Source of the DNA: Sphingopyxis sp. QXT-31
GTDB lineage: Bacteria > Pseudomonadota > Alphaproteobacteria > Sphingomonadales > Sphingomonadaceae
Length of the DNA stretch: 64,000 nt
Reading direction: 5' to 3'
NCBI RefSeq assembly: GCF_001984035.1
Contig: NZ_CP019449.1
Location: forward strand, 3,911,501-3,975,500
Below, piece by piece: positions 53,084-62,093 of this stretch (its first letter is position 1; each line of letters opens with the position of its first letter). A model generated the notes under the pieces. The model worked only from the letters and a program-made list of their open reading frames with translations, was not told where the DNA came from and made no database searches. A program made the translations under genes and the position numbers.

Positions 53084-54658
53084 GTGCCACGACCGCAGCC
53101 GCATCTGGAAGAAGTTCTCGCGTCCGAACCCGGACCGCATATCGCCGCGCTCTTCGATTTCGACGGCACGATCATTTCGGGTTATTCCGCCACCGCGATG
53201 CTGCGCGAGAAATTCCAGCGCCGCGAAATGTCGGTCGAGGAAATCGCCGAGACCGCGCAGGTCGTCGCGCAGCACAGCCTGGGCACGATCGGCTTTTCGG
53301 GGCTGATGTCGGGCGCCGCCAAATTCATGAAGGGCGTCGAGGAGCAAAGCTTCATCGAATTCGGCGAGGAGCTCTACAAAAAGCATATCGCGCGCAAGAT
53401 TTATCCCGAAACCCGCGCGATCATCGAGGCGCATCAGGCGAAGGGCCACCGCGTCGCGATCATCTCGTCGGCGACGATCTACCAGATCGAACCCACCGCC
53501 CGCGACCTCGGCATCAGCGACATCAAATGCTCCGCCTATGAAATCGAGGATGGCGTCTTCACCGGCGACATCATTCGCCCCTTGTGCTTCGGCGAGGGCA
53601 AGGTGCTGGCAGCGGAGGAACTTGCCGCCGAGTACGGCCTCGATCTCGACCAGAGCTTTTTCTACTCGGACAGCGACGACGATATCGAGTTGCTCGAACG
53701 CGTCGGCAAGCCGCGCCCGCTCAACCCCAATATGAAGCTCAAGGGCATCGCCGACGAGCGGGGCTGGCCGGTGCAGCGTTTCGCGAGCCGCGGCACGCCG
53801 TCATGGGTCGACTATACGCGCACCATTTACGCGACCGGCTCGCTCGTCGGCGCCTTTGCCGCGGGGCTGCCGATCTGGGCGCTGACGCGTTCGCAGCGCG
53901 AAGCGGCGAATTTTTCGATCGGGCTGTTCGGCGATTTCGCGACCGCGATCACCGGGGTAGAGCTGGAGGTCGAGGGCGAGAAGCATCTCTGGTCGTCGCG
54001 CCCGTGCGTCTTCATCTTCAACCATCAGAGCAAGGCCGACGTGATGATCCTCGCCAAGCTCATCCGCCGCGACATGGGCGGGGTGGGCAAGAAGGAGATC
54101 AAGGACATCCCCATCCTGGGAAAGCTGATGGAATGGGGCGGCACCGTCTTCGTCGACCGCGCCGACGGCAAGAGCGCGATCAAGGCGATGGAGCCGCTGG
54201 TCGATGCGATCAGGCAAGAGGGCAAGTCGATCTGCATCTCGCCCGAGGGTACGCGCAGCCTGACGCCAAAGCTGGAGCCGTTCAAGAAAGGCGCGTTCCA
54301 CCTCGCGATGCAGGCGGGGGTGCCGATCGTCCCGATCGTGATCCACAACGCCACCGACGTCGCGCCCAAGAACGAGTTCGTGATGCGCCCCGCGACGGTG
54401 CGCGTCACCGTCCTGCCGCCGGTCGACACATCGGGGTGGTCGCCGCGGACGATCAACAATCATGTCCGCGACGTGCGCAACAGCTTCCTGCGCACGCTCG
54501 GCCAGCCCGAGGAGAGCGTGGCGGAGGCGGTCGCCACCGAACCCACACCCGAGGCGAAACCCGAAGCAGCGCCGAAGAAGGCTGCGCCCAAGAAATCCGC
54601 TGCCAAGAAAAAGCCGCCTGCGAAGAAGCCCGCGGCCCGCAAGGGAAAGACCAGCTAG
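53084..54658 (+). CDS. HAD-IB hydrolase fused to 1-acylglycerol-3-phosphate acyltransferase (PlsC)
   Basis: A 524-residue two-enzyme protein, starting at GTG 53084 (GGGGAG upstream). The N-terminal HAD domain (about 18-230) has DFDGT at 25-29 and YSDSDDD at 194-200, like SerB-type phosphatases. The PlsC domain (about 260-465) has NHQSKAD (His314, Asp319), GTVFVDRADGKSA and EGTRS at 388-392. The same fusion is known in Mycobacterium (Rv2483c). The HAD part might dephosphorylate a lipid phosphate, but its substrate is unproven. Residues 487-524 form a Lys/Ala/Pro tail. plsB follows after 3 bp. Confidence 0.9.
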   Translation: MPRPQPHLEEVLASEPGPHIAALFDFDGTIISGYSATAMLREKFQRREMSVEEIAETAQVVAQHSLGTIGFSGLMSGAAKFMKGVEEQSFIEFGEELYKKHIARKIYPETRAIIEAHQAKGHRVAIISSATIYQIEPTARDLGISDIKCSAYEIEDGVFTGDIIRPLCFGEGKVLAAEELAAEYGLDLDQSFFYSDSDDDIELLERVGKPRPLNPNMKLKGIADERGWPVQRFASRGTPSWVDYTRTIYATGSLVGAFAAGLPIWALTRSQREAANFSIGLFGDFATAITGVELEVEGEKHLWSSRPCVFIFNHQSKADVMILAKLIRRDMGGVGKKEIKDIPILGKLMEWGGTVFVDRADGKSAIKAMEPLVDAIRQEGKSICISPEGTRSLTPKLEPFKKGAFHLAMQAGVPIVPIVIHNATDVAPKNEFVMRPATVRVTVLPPVDTSGWSPRTINNHVRDVRNSFLRTLGQPEESVAEAVATEPTPEAKPEAAPKKAAPKKSAAKKKPPAKKPAARKGKTS

Positions 54659-54661
54659 ACG

Positions 54662-57001
54662 GTGGCCGACGGTACGCCCCGCACCCCAATTGTGGCGGAG
54701 GACGCGGCCGAGCGGCTTTACATCATCGACGCGCGCCACAGTGTCGAGCGGCAGCTGCTTCTCGACTGGATCCACGCCACAGCGGGCGACGATACGCCGC
54801 AATGGGCGAGCCTCGCGATCGAGGACGACGACCATGCTTTGCCGGTCGAGATGCTGCGCGCGCGGCTCGCCGGGGCGCCGTCGCGGCAGGTCGTGCCGCT
54901 GCGCGTCGCGTGGCGCATCCCGGGCTTCGAACGCGACCGCGCGCTCAAATTCCGCCACCTGATCTTCGGCGACCCGCGCCACCCCGGCCCGCTCCGCTCG
55001 CGGCTGATCCTGCTCCGCGACCGCCGCCGCGCGCAGATCCTCGTCGGCGAGGCGGCCTCGCTCGATTCGCTGCGCGAGCGCTATTGCGCGCAGACCGGCG
55101 GCGGTGACGGCGAGGGGAGCGACAGCCCCGAATTCGCCGGCTTCGTCGCGCGACAGGCGGCGCTCGCGCTCGACGTCGCCGAACGCGGCATCCGCGGGAC
55201 GCGCTACAAGGTGCCGCGCTTCGTCGCCGACGGCCTGCGCACCAGTCCGAAATTCCGCGCCGCGCTCGCCGACCTCGCCGAAGCGACGGGCCGCCCCGTC
55301 GCCGATTTGTTCCGCGAAGCGCGCCCGTTGATGAAAGAGGTCATCGCGCGCCCCTCGGCGCTCTTCCTCGATCTCCGCGCCCGGCTCGACCGCATGATGT
55401 TCGGCGGTTACGCGCCTGAAATGGAGGTCGACGCCGCCGAACTCGCGCGGCTGCGCGCGATCCTGCGCGAGCATCCGACCGCGATCCTGTTTACGCACAA
55501 GACCTATATCGACGGGGCGACCCCAAGCCGCCTGACCTATGAGAACGACATGCCGATGCTGCACAGCTTCGGCGGCGCCAATCTCGATTTCGCGGTCATG
55601 GGCGAGTTCTTCCGCCGCTCGGGGATGATCTTCATCCGCCGCAGTTTCCAGGACCAGCCGGTCTATAAACTGGTGCTGCGCCATTATATCGCCTGGCTGC
55701 TCGCCAAACGCTTTCCCTTGAGCTGGGCGTTCGAGGGGACGCGCTCGCGCCTCGGCAAGCTGATGCCGCCCAAATATGGCCTGATGAAATATGTCCTCGA
55801 CGCCGCGCATGCGACGGGGACCAAGGGCGTGCATTTCGTGCCCTTCGTCACCAGCTTCGACCTGATCCTCGATGTCGAGGAATATGCCGCCGAACAGACC
55901 GGTCGCGTGAAAAAGGCCGAAAGCCTCGGCTGGTTCGTCGGCTATATGCGCAACCTCAAGAAGCCGTCGGGGCGCATACGGCTCGACATCGGCAAGCCGG
56001 TGGTGATCGAGGATGCGCCGGGCCCCGAGGACAAGCGCGCGCTCGAAAAGATCGCCTTCTCGGTCGCGGTCGAGGCCAATCGCGTCACGCCTTTGACCGT
56101 GTCGTCGGTGATGTGCCTGATCCTGCTCGGCACCGCGCCACGCGGCGCCACCGCCGCCGAACTGCTGATGACGATCGGTGCGCTCAAGGAGTGGGCGCGG
56201 GCGCGCGGCATCCGCCTCAGCAAGGAACTCGAAAGCGGCGACGATGCCGCCTTGTCCGTGACCGTCGATACGCTCGTCGAGAGCGGCCTGCTCACCCGCT
56301 ACGAAGCGGGCAGCGAGAATGTCTATTCGATCGAGCCCGCGCGTCACCCGATGGCGAGCTATTATCGCAACATCATCGTCCATCACTTCCTCGACCGGGC
56401 GATGATCGAGATCGCGTTGTTCCAGCTGCGCGATGCCGACAGCGGCGATGCGACCGCCGCCTTCTGGGCGCATGTCGATCGCCTCCGAGATCTGTTCAAA
56501 TTCGAATTTTTCTACCCGCCGCGCGACGAACATCATGAAGCGATCGCGGCCGAACTCGCGCGCATCGACCCGGCCTGGGAAAAGCGGCTCGCGAGCGGCG
56601 ACCGCGGCGTCGCGCAGCTCATCCGCCGCTGCCAGCCGCTCGTCGGCCATGCGGTGCTGCTCTCCTTTGCCGAGGCCTATTCGGTGGTCGCCGACCTATT
56701 GTCGCGCGCGCGGCCGGGCGAGGCGGTCGACGAAAAGGCGCTCGAGGCCGCCGCGCTGGTCGAGGGCAAGCAGGCCTATCTGCTGCGCCGGATCAGCAGC
56801 GAGGCGGCGATCGGCAAATTGCTCTTTGCCAACGGCCTGTCGCTGATGCGCCATATGGGCCTCGCCGAGCCCGCGACTCCTGACATCCTCGCCGCGCGCC
56901 GCGCGCTGCTGATGGAACTGCGCGGCCTCGCCAACGTCATGGAATCGATGCGCCTGTCGACATTGGCGCTCGCGGACCGATTGCCGCCACCGGGAGAGTG
57001 A
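54662..57001 (+). CDS. plsB: Glycerol-3-phosphate 1-O-acyltransferase
   Basis: PlsB adds the first acyl chain to glycerol-3-phosphate at the membrane. GTG 54662 lies 3 bp after the previous stop, giving 779 residues. The acyltransferase core holds HKTYID at 279-284 (catalytic His279, Asp284), FFRRSGMIFIRRSF (316-329) and FEGTRSR at 357-363. The long C-terminal half (about 480-779) is typical of PlsB-length proteins. It starts the local chain from GpsA product to acylated glycerols. Confidence 0.93.
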   Translation: MADGTPRTPIVAEDAAERLYIIDARHSVERQLLLDWIHATAGDDTPQWASLAIEDDDHALPVEMLRARLAGAPSRQVVPLRVAWRIPGFERDRALKFRHLIFGDPRHPGPLRSRLILLRDRRRAQILVGEAASLDSLRERYCAQTGGGDGEGSDSPEFAGFVARQAALALDVAERGIRGTRYKVPRFVADGLRTSPKFRAALADLAEATGRPVADLFREARPLMKEVIARPSALFLDLRARLDRMMFGGYAPEMEVDAAELARLRAILREHPTAILFTHKTYIDGATPSRLTYENDMPMLHSFGGANLDFAVMGEFFRRSGMIFIRRSFQDQPVYKLVLRHYIAWLLAKRFPLSWAFEGTRSRLGKLMPPKYGLMKYVLDAAHATGTKGVHFVPFVTSFDLILDVEEYAAEQTGRVKKAESLGWFVGYMRNLKKPSGRIRLDIGKPVVIEDAPGPEDKRALEKIAFSVAVEANRVTPLTVSSVMCLILLGTAPRGATAAELLMTIGALKEWARARGIRLSKELESGDDAALSVTVDTLVESGLLTRYEAGSENVYSIEPARHPMASYYRNIIVHHFLDRAMIEIALFQLRDADSGDATAAFWAHVDRLRDLFKFEFFYPPRDEHHEAIAAELARIDPAWEKRLASGDRGVAQLIRRCQPLVGHAVLLSFAEAYSVVADLLSRARPGEAVDEKALEAAALVEGKQAYLLRRISSEAAIGKLLFANGLSLMRHMGLAEPATPDILAARRALLMELRGLANVMESMRLSTLALADRLPPPGE

Positions 57002-57002
57002 C

Positions 57003-58592
57003 ATGCTTAAACAGCTCAGCGCGCAGGACGCCCAGTTCCTCTACACCCAGACCGCGAACAATCTGACGCATATCATGGGGGTCTATATCTACGATCCCTC
57101 GACCGCGCCGGGCGGCTTCGTGCGCTTCAAGGACATCATTCGCCACGTCGAGAGCCGGGTCGACACCTCGCCTTTGTTCAAGCGCCGCCTCCACCGCCTG
57201 CCTTTCGACATGGACCATCCCTATTGGGTCGAGGACGAGCATTTCGATATCGAGGCGCATATGAGCCATGCGCGGCTGCCGGAGCCCGGCGACTGGCGGC
57301 AGTTCTGCATCGCGGTCGCGCGCTATTTCTCGAAGCCGATGGATATGAACCGCCCGCTGTGGGACATCTATATCATCGAGGGGCTCGACCGCATTCCGGG
57401 GATTCCCAAGGGCAGCTTCGCGATGCTCCACCGCGTCCACCACGCCGCGGTCGACGGCGCCTCGGGCGCGCACGCCTTCATCGCGATGAGCGACATCGAT
57501 GCGCAGGGCACGCCTGCGATCCCCGAGCCGCCGCCGTCCGAAGACCTCGGTCGCGCGCCGTCGAGCGCCGAGACGTTGACCCGCGCCTGGTCGGCGTCGA
57601 TGCAGTCGCCGGTGAAATTCGTCAACGCGCTGCTCAAGGTCTCGCCCGCGATCGTCGCCTCGGCGCGCAAGTCGATGGCCGAGGGCGGGATGACCGCCGG
57701 CGTCCCCGAAACGCGCTTCAACGCGCCCGTCGGCCCGCACAAGATGTTCGACGCGACGACGGTCGCGCTCGCCGACGTCGCCGCGATCCGTAAGAAGGTG
57801 GCAGGCGCGACGGTCAACGACGTCGTGCTGACCACCGTCGGCGGCGCGCTGCGCAAATATCTGGAGAAACACAAGGAGCTGCCGAAGGAGAGCCTGGTCG
57901 CGGTCGCGCCGATCAACCTCCGCGGCAAAGAGAAAGGCGCGGGCAAGGCGAGTACGCCGGGCAACCAGGTGTCGGCGATGAGCGTGCCGATCCGCACCGA
58001 CATCGCCGATCCGCTCGACCGGCTCGCGGCGATCCGCGACTATACGGTCGAGGCGAAGGAGGCCAAGGCGGGCGTCAGCGCGCGGATCATGACCGACCTG
58101 TCGCAGCATATCCCGGGCGCGACGATGGCCGCGGTCGCGCGCATCCTGACCAGCGAGCGTTTCGCGGTGCGCGGCACCAATCTCTTCATCTCCAACGTGC
58201 CGGGGGCGCAAGTGCCGCTCTATCTCGCGGGGGCGCAGTTGGTGCAGCAGCACGGCATGGCGCCGCTCGCGAACAATATGGGGCTGTTCATCGCGACGCC
58301 GAGCTATAACGGCCGCATCGCCTTCTCGATCATCGGCGAGCGCGCGATCATGCCCGACATCGCCTTTTTCCGCGAGTGTATCGACGAAAGTTTCGCCGAC
58401 CTGATGGCCGCCGAGCCCAAGCCCGAAAAGCTCGCACCCAAGCCCAAAGCCGCTACGGCAAAGCCGAAAACCGCCGCGAAGCCGAAGCCTGCGGCGATGG
58501 CTCCGGCCAAAAGCGGGACGGCGCCGGCGAGCAAAACCAAACGGAAACCGGTTGCCAAAGGCAACGCAACCCGCAAGACTCAGAAAAAATAA
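57003..58592 (+). CDS. Wax ester synthase/diacylglycerol acyltransferase (WS/DGAT) family protein
   Basis: These enzymes make triacylglycerols or wax esters from diacylglycerol or fatty alcohol and acyl-CoA. The 529-residue protein has the active-site HHAAVDG at 146-152, the PLW motif at 118-120 and ATVNDVVLTTVGGALR in the second half. The last 57 residues (473-529) are a Lys/Ala/Pro tail like that of the HAD-PlsC protein. It starts one base after the plsB stop, so the three acyltransferases are tightly linked. Confidence 0.92.
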   Translation: MLKQLSAQDAQFLYTQTANNLTHIMGVYIYDPSTAPGGFVRFKDIIRHVESRVDTSPLFKRRLHRLPFDMDHPYWVEDEHFDIEAHMSHARLPEPGDWRQFCIAVARYFSKPMDMNRPLWDIYIIEGLDRIPGIPKGSFAMLHRVHHAAVDGASGAHAFIAMSDIDAQGTPAIPEPPPSEDLGRAPSSAETLTRAWSASMQSPVKFVNALLKVSPAIVASARKSMAEGGMTAGVPETRFNAPVGPHKMFDATTVALADVAAIRKKVAGATVNDVVLTTVGGALRKYLEKHKELPKESLVAVAPINLRGKEKGAGKASTPGNQVSAMSVPIRTDIADPLDRLAAIRDYTVEAKEAKAGVSARIMTDLSQHIPGATMAAVARILTSERFAVRGTNLFISNVPGAQVPLYLAGAQLVQQHGMAPLANNMGLFIATPSYNGRIAFSIIGERAIMPDIAFFRECIDESFADLMAAEPKPEKLAPKPKAATAKPKTAAKPKPAAMAPAKSGTAPASKTKRKPVAKGNATRKTQKK

Positions 58593-58615
58593 ACCATGTC
58601 TTGCAGGACGACCGC

Positions 58616-60064
58616 ATGCTCTTCACCCCGACGCTCAGCGCCGACCGCGATCTCGTGACCGCGTCCGATTACGCCGCCTGGTCGAAGGCCGCGCGCGAGC
58701 ATGACCGGAAATCGGGGATGCAGGCGTGGCGCGACGCCGACGAGAGCAAGCATTTCGATTATAAGGCGATCCGCGCCCGGCTGGAGCGGCTGCGCGCGCT
58801 GTCGGCGGCGGGCGACGTCAAGGGGCTGCTCTTCGTGCTCAACGAGGGCATCCACGGCAACATCGACGGCATGGGGCACGAGCGCCTCTATGCGAAGGCG
58901 CGCTTCGGCACCAAGACGCTGATCGAGGATTATGTCGCCGAGGTGGTGGCGGCGCTCGACAGGATCGCGACGTCGCGCAGCATCGGCCGCGAGGAAAAGC
59001 GCGACTTCTTCCGCCGCGCCCAGCATTGCTACGGCCGCTCGGCGCTGCTGCTCTCGGGCTCGGGCAGCTTCCTTTTCTTCCACATCGGCGTCGTAAAAGC
59101 CTTGTGGGAAGAGGGCGTCCTGCCCGCGATCATGTCGGGCGCCAGCGGCGGATCGATCGTCGCCGCGGTGGTGTGCACGCGCAAGAATGCCGACATCGGC
59201 GCCTTCCTTGCCAGCGACCGCCTCGCCAACCCGGCGCGCAGCCCCGACACGCGGCGCCTCGCCCCCGACGAAGTGCGCGACCGGCTCGCCGACCTGATCC
59301 CCGACCTGACCTTCCAGGAGGCCTATGAGGTCAGCGGCCGCCATCTGAACGTCTCGGTCGCGCCCGCCGAAAAGCATCAGAACGGTCGGCTGCTCAATGC
59401 GATCACCGCGCCCAATGTGCTGATCCGCGAGGCGGTGCTCGCCTCCTGCGCGGTGCCCGGGGTCTTCCCGCCGGTCATGCTGATGGCGCGCGACGACAGC
59501 GGCGCGCGCGTGCCCTACCAGCCCGACCGGCGCTGGGTCGACGGGTCGGTGACGCACGATATCCCGACCAAAAGGCTCGAACGCCTGTACGGCGTCAACC
59601 ACCATATCGTCAGCCAGGCGAACCCGATCGCGCTGCCCTTCGCGAGCGACACGCGCAAGCAGATGGCACCGATCGAGGCCATTCAACACGCGTCCATGGC
59701 GACCTTCAAGGCGTGGCTCAACGCCAATATGGTCATCTTCCAGAAGCCGCTCGAATGGGTTCCCCCGATCAACAGCATTGCCAATCTGGCGCGCTCGGTG
59801 ATCAACCAGGAATATACCGGCGACATCAACATCATCCGCCCGCCCAAATTCTGGTCGCCGACCAAGATATTGTCGGACCTGGCGCAGGAAGATATCGACG
59901 AGCTGATCGACACCGGCCAGCGCACCGCCTGGCCCAGGGTCGAGATGGTGCGCACCCAGACCGCGATCAGCCGCGCGCTCGAAGGCATATTGGCGAAGCT
60001 CGACAAGGCCGGCGACGACGGCCCGGGGCATCGCAGCGCCGCGCTCAAAAAGGCGGTGCGCTGA
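58616..60064 (+). CDS. Patatin-like phospholipase/lipase with DUF3336-type N-terminus
   Basis: Start ATG 58616 (AGGA at 9 bp) gives 482 residues. The N-terminal region (1-135) resembles the helical DUF3336 domain of eukaryotic-type triacylglycerol lipases. The patatin domain has the oxyanion loop SGSGSFLFFH (147-156), nucleophile Ser177 in GASGG and the catalytic Asp in RWVDGSVTHD. The yeast and plant relatives degrade stored triacylglycerol, which suits its place after the WS/DGAT gene. Confidence 0.9.
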   Translation: MLFTPTLSADRDLVTASDYAAWSKAAREHDRKSGMQAWRDADESKHFDYKAIRARLERLRALSAAGDVKGLLFVLNEGIHGNIDGMGHERLYAKARFGTKTLIEDYVAEVVAALDRIATSRSIGREEKRDFFRRAQHCYGRSALLLSGSGSFLFFHIGVVKALWEEGVLPAIMSGASGGSIVAAVVCTRKNADIGAFLASDRLANPARSPDTRRLAPDEVRDRLADLIPDLTFQEAYEVSGRHLNVSVAPAEKHQNGRLLNAITAPNVLIREAVLASCAVPGVFPPVMLMARDDSGARVPYQPDRRWVDGSVTHDIPTKRLERLYGVNHHIVSQANPIALPFASDTRKQMAPIEAIQHASMATFKAWLNANMVIFQKPLEWVPPINSIANLARSVINQEYTGDINIIRPPKFWSPTKILSDLAQEDIDELIDTGQRTAWPRVEMVRTQTAISRALEGILAKLDKAGDDGPGHRSAALKKAVR

Positions 60065-60066
60065 CG

Positions 60067-60915
60067 ATGGCGACCGGCGTGCTCGTGCTGCCGCAGGGTT
60101 CGGCGGCGGCGGGCGCCGCGCTACACGTGACGCATTGGCTGCCCGAAGGACTGCCCAAGGCGGTCGTCCTGCTCGCCCACGGCTATGCCGAACATGCCGG
60201 GCGCTACACCCATGTCGCCAAACGGCTGACCGACGCGGGCTATGCCGTCTATGCGATCGACCATTGGGGGCATGGCAGGTCCGACGGCACGCCGGGTTTC
60301 GTGCCGCGCTTTACCGCCTTCACCGACGGCCTGGCCGAGCTCTTGACGCTCGTCGAGGTCAATCATGGCGACACCCCGCGGCTGCTGCTTGGGCACAGCA
60401 TGGGCGGGCTGATTTCGACTTTGTTCCTGATCGAGCGCCAGTCGGCCTTCGTTGCCGCGGCGATGTCGGGCCCCGCGATCGTACCCGGCGCTCCGCCCTC
60501 GCGCTTCACAATCTGGATCAGTCGCTTCCTCTCGCGCTTCTTCCCGCGCCTCGGCGTGCTCGCGCTCGACGCCAACGGGGTGAGCCGCGATCCCGCGGTG
60601 GTCGCCGCCTATCTCGCCGACCCGCTCGTCTACACCGGCAAGATCGGCGCGCGGCTCGGCAAGGAGTTCATGGACGCCATGGCCGCCGCGCAGGCGGGCG
60701 CCCCGCGGATCACGCTGCCGATCCTGCTCCAGCACGGCGAAAAGGACAGCCTCGCTGCGGTCGCGGGGTCGCAATATCTGTTCGACCATGTCGGATCGGC
60801 CGACAAGATTCTCAAAATCTATCCCGGCCTGTTCCACGAAATATACAACGAGCCCGAACAGGATGCGGTGCTGGGCGATCTGGTCGCCTGGTTTGACGCG
60901 CATGTCGGGCGGTGA
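60067..60915 (+). CDS. Monoacylglycerol lipase-like alpha/beta hydrolase
   Basis: A 282-residue lysophospholipase/monoacylglycerol lipase family protein. Conserved motifs are HGYAEHAGRY (38-47), HWGHGRSDG, the nucleophile Ser111 in GHSMGG, the acid in QHGEKDSL and the histidine in YPGLFHEIYNEPEQD, the last being almost diagnostic of this family. ATG 60067 lies 2 bp after the patatin stop, so the pair should act together, with patatin first and this enzyme finishing. Confidence 0.92.
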   Translation: MATGVLVLPQGSAAAGAALHVTHWLPEGLPKAVVLLAHGYAEHAGRYTHVAKRLTDAGYAVYAIDHWGHGRSDGTPGFVPRFTAFTDGLAELLTLVEVNHGDTPRLLLGHSMGGLISTLFLIERQSAFVAAAMSGPAIVPGAPPSRFTIWISRFLSRFFPRLGVLALDANGVSRDPAVVAAYLADPLVYTGKIGARLGKEFMDAMAAAQAGAPRITLPILLQHGEKDSLAAVAGSQYLFDHVGSADKILKIYPGLFHEIYNEPEQDAVLGDLVAWFDAHVGR

Positions 60916-60929
60916 GCCCACCCCAAATC

Positions 60930-60950
60930 CCGTTCGTGTCGAGCGGATTG
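60930..60950. repeat. Family B repeat, half copy (B4)
   Basis: CCGTTCGTGTCGAGCGGATT matches the left arm of B3, then diverges. The opposing arm is missing. It lies between the lipase and the next hydrolase. Confidence 0.7.
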
Positions 60951-60969
60951 AGAGGACAGTCTTAAACTC

Positions 60970-61902
60970 ATGCGTATCCTCCTCGTCCTGATCTTTGCGC
61001 CGCTAATCTCGCTGGCGCTGCTCTATTTCCTCTTCCCCGGCCGCCTCGTCGCGCTGGGCCGCTGGATGCTGCGCAAGCGCGGCGGCACCGTGCAGAAAAG
61101 CGTCACCGTCGACGGCCGCGACTGGCCCTACCTCGAGGGCGGCGATCCTTCGAAACCCTTGCTGCTGCTTGTCCACGGCTTTGCGGGCGACAAGGATAAT
61201 TGGTCGATGATCGCGCCCTATCTCACGCGCGACTATCATGTCATCGCGCCCGACCTGCCGGGCTTCGGGCAGAACGAGCGCAACCCCGAGCTCGCCTATG
61301 ACATCGCGGCGCAGACCGCGCGGCTCAAGCAGTTCGCCGACGCGCTAAGGCTGGAACGCCCGCACGTCGCGGGCAATTCGATGGGCGGCTGGATCGCGCT
61401 GCGCTACGCGCTCGACTATCCCGATGCGCTCGCCAGCCTGACCCTGCTCAACAACGCCGGGGTCAATGGCGCGAACGAGAGCGACCTCCAGAAGCAGGCC
61501 GCGAACGAGGATTATAATCCGTTGGTGCTGGCGAACCTCGAGGATGCCGACCGGCTGGTCGCGATGGTCGTGCACAAGCCGCCCTATCTGCCCAAGCGGC
61601 TGAAGCCCGTCTTTTACGCCGATGCGCTCAAATATCGCGACCAGCTCGACGCCATCTTCTGGATCATCGCGAACGAAGGCCGCGATCATCCGCTCAACGA
61701 CCGGTTGGGTGAGGTCAAGGCGCCGACCCTGATCATCTGGGGCCGCCACGACCGGTTGCTCGACGTCAGCTGCGTCCCCGTGCTCGAAGCCGGCATCGCG
61801 GGGAGCCAGAGCCATATCTTCGAACATGTCGGCCACGTCCCGATGATCGAGGACCCCAAGGCGACCGCCGCGGTGATGAAGGGCTTTCTTGCCAAGCACT
61901 AA
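60970..61902 (+). CDS. Membrane-anchored alpha/beta hydrolase
   Basis: A 310-residue protein with an N-terminal membrane segment (about 3-24). The hydrolase fold shows LVHGFAGDKDNWS, nucleophile Ser in AGNSMGGWIALR, an acid in IIWGRHDRLL and His in HVGHVPMIE. It belongs to the broad lipase/esterase group and probably acts on acyl esters at the membrane. Its stop codon was rebuilt by insertion of a repeat: the 13 bases CTTGCCAAGCACT at its end are duplicated at 62041, where the original TGA still follows. Confidence 0.88.
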   Translation: MRILLVLIFAPLISLALLYFLFPGRLVALGRWMLRKRGGTVQKSVTVDGRDWPYLEGGDPSKPLLLLVHGFAGDKDNWSMIAPYLTRDYHVIAPDLPGFGQNERNPELAYDIAAQTARLKQFADALRLERPHVAGNSMGGWIALRYALDYPDALASLTLLNNAGVNGANESDLQKQAANEDYNPLVLANLEDADRLVAMVVHKPPYLPKRLKPVFYADALKYRDQLDAIFWIIANEGRDHPLNDRLGEVKAPTLIIWGRHDRLLDVSCVPVLEAGIAGSQSHIFEHVGHVPMIEDPKATAAVMKGFLAKH

Positions 61903-62040
61903 ATCCTCCCTGTCGCGTAGCGATGGGGGGGGGGACCGCCCGAAGGGTGGCGGAGGGGCCAGCGACGTTGCGGCATAGCCCCTCCGTCAGCCCTGCGGGC
62001 TGCCACCTCCCCATGGCTTCGCCACAGGGAGGATCGTAAA
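61901..62040. mobile_element. Family E element E5, inserted with a 13-bp target duplication
   Basis: The 140-bp element begins AAATCCTCCCTG and ends GGAGGATCGTAAA. CTTGCCAAGCACT flanks it directly (61888-61900 and 62041-62053). It carries no ORF, so it must be moved in trans. The central parts CCGCCCGAAGGGTGGCGG and CCTCCGTCAGCCCTGCGGGC match E1. Confidence 0.8.
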
Positions 62041-62093
62041 CTTGCCAAGCACTGATTGTGCCGCCACTCTCCCCCAAAACACGGGAGAGGTTC

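Noticed and set aside
53801..56650. Very long minus-strand open frame (about 950 codons) opposite HAD-PlsC and plsB
   Set aside because: It is antisense to two well-supported acyltransferases with catalytic motifs, and its own translation is low-complexity.
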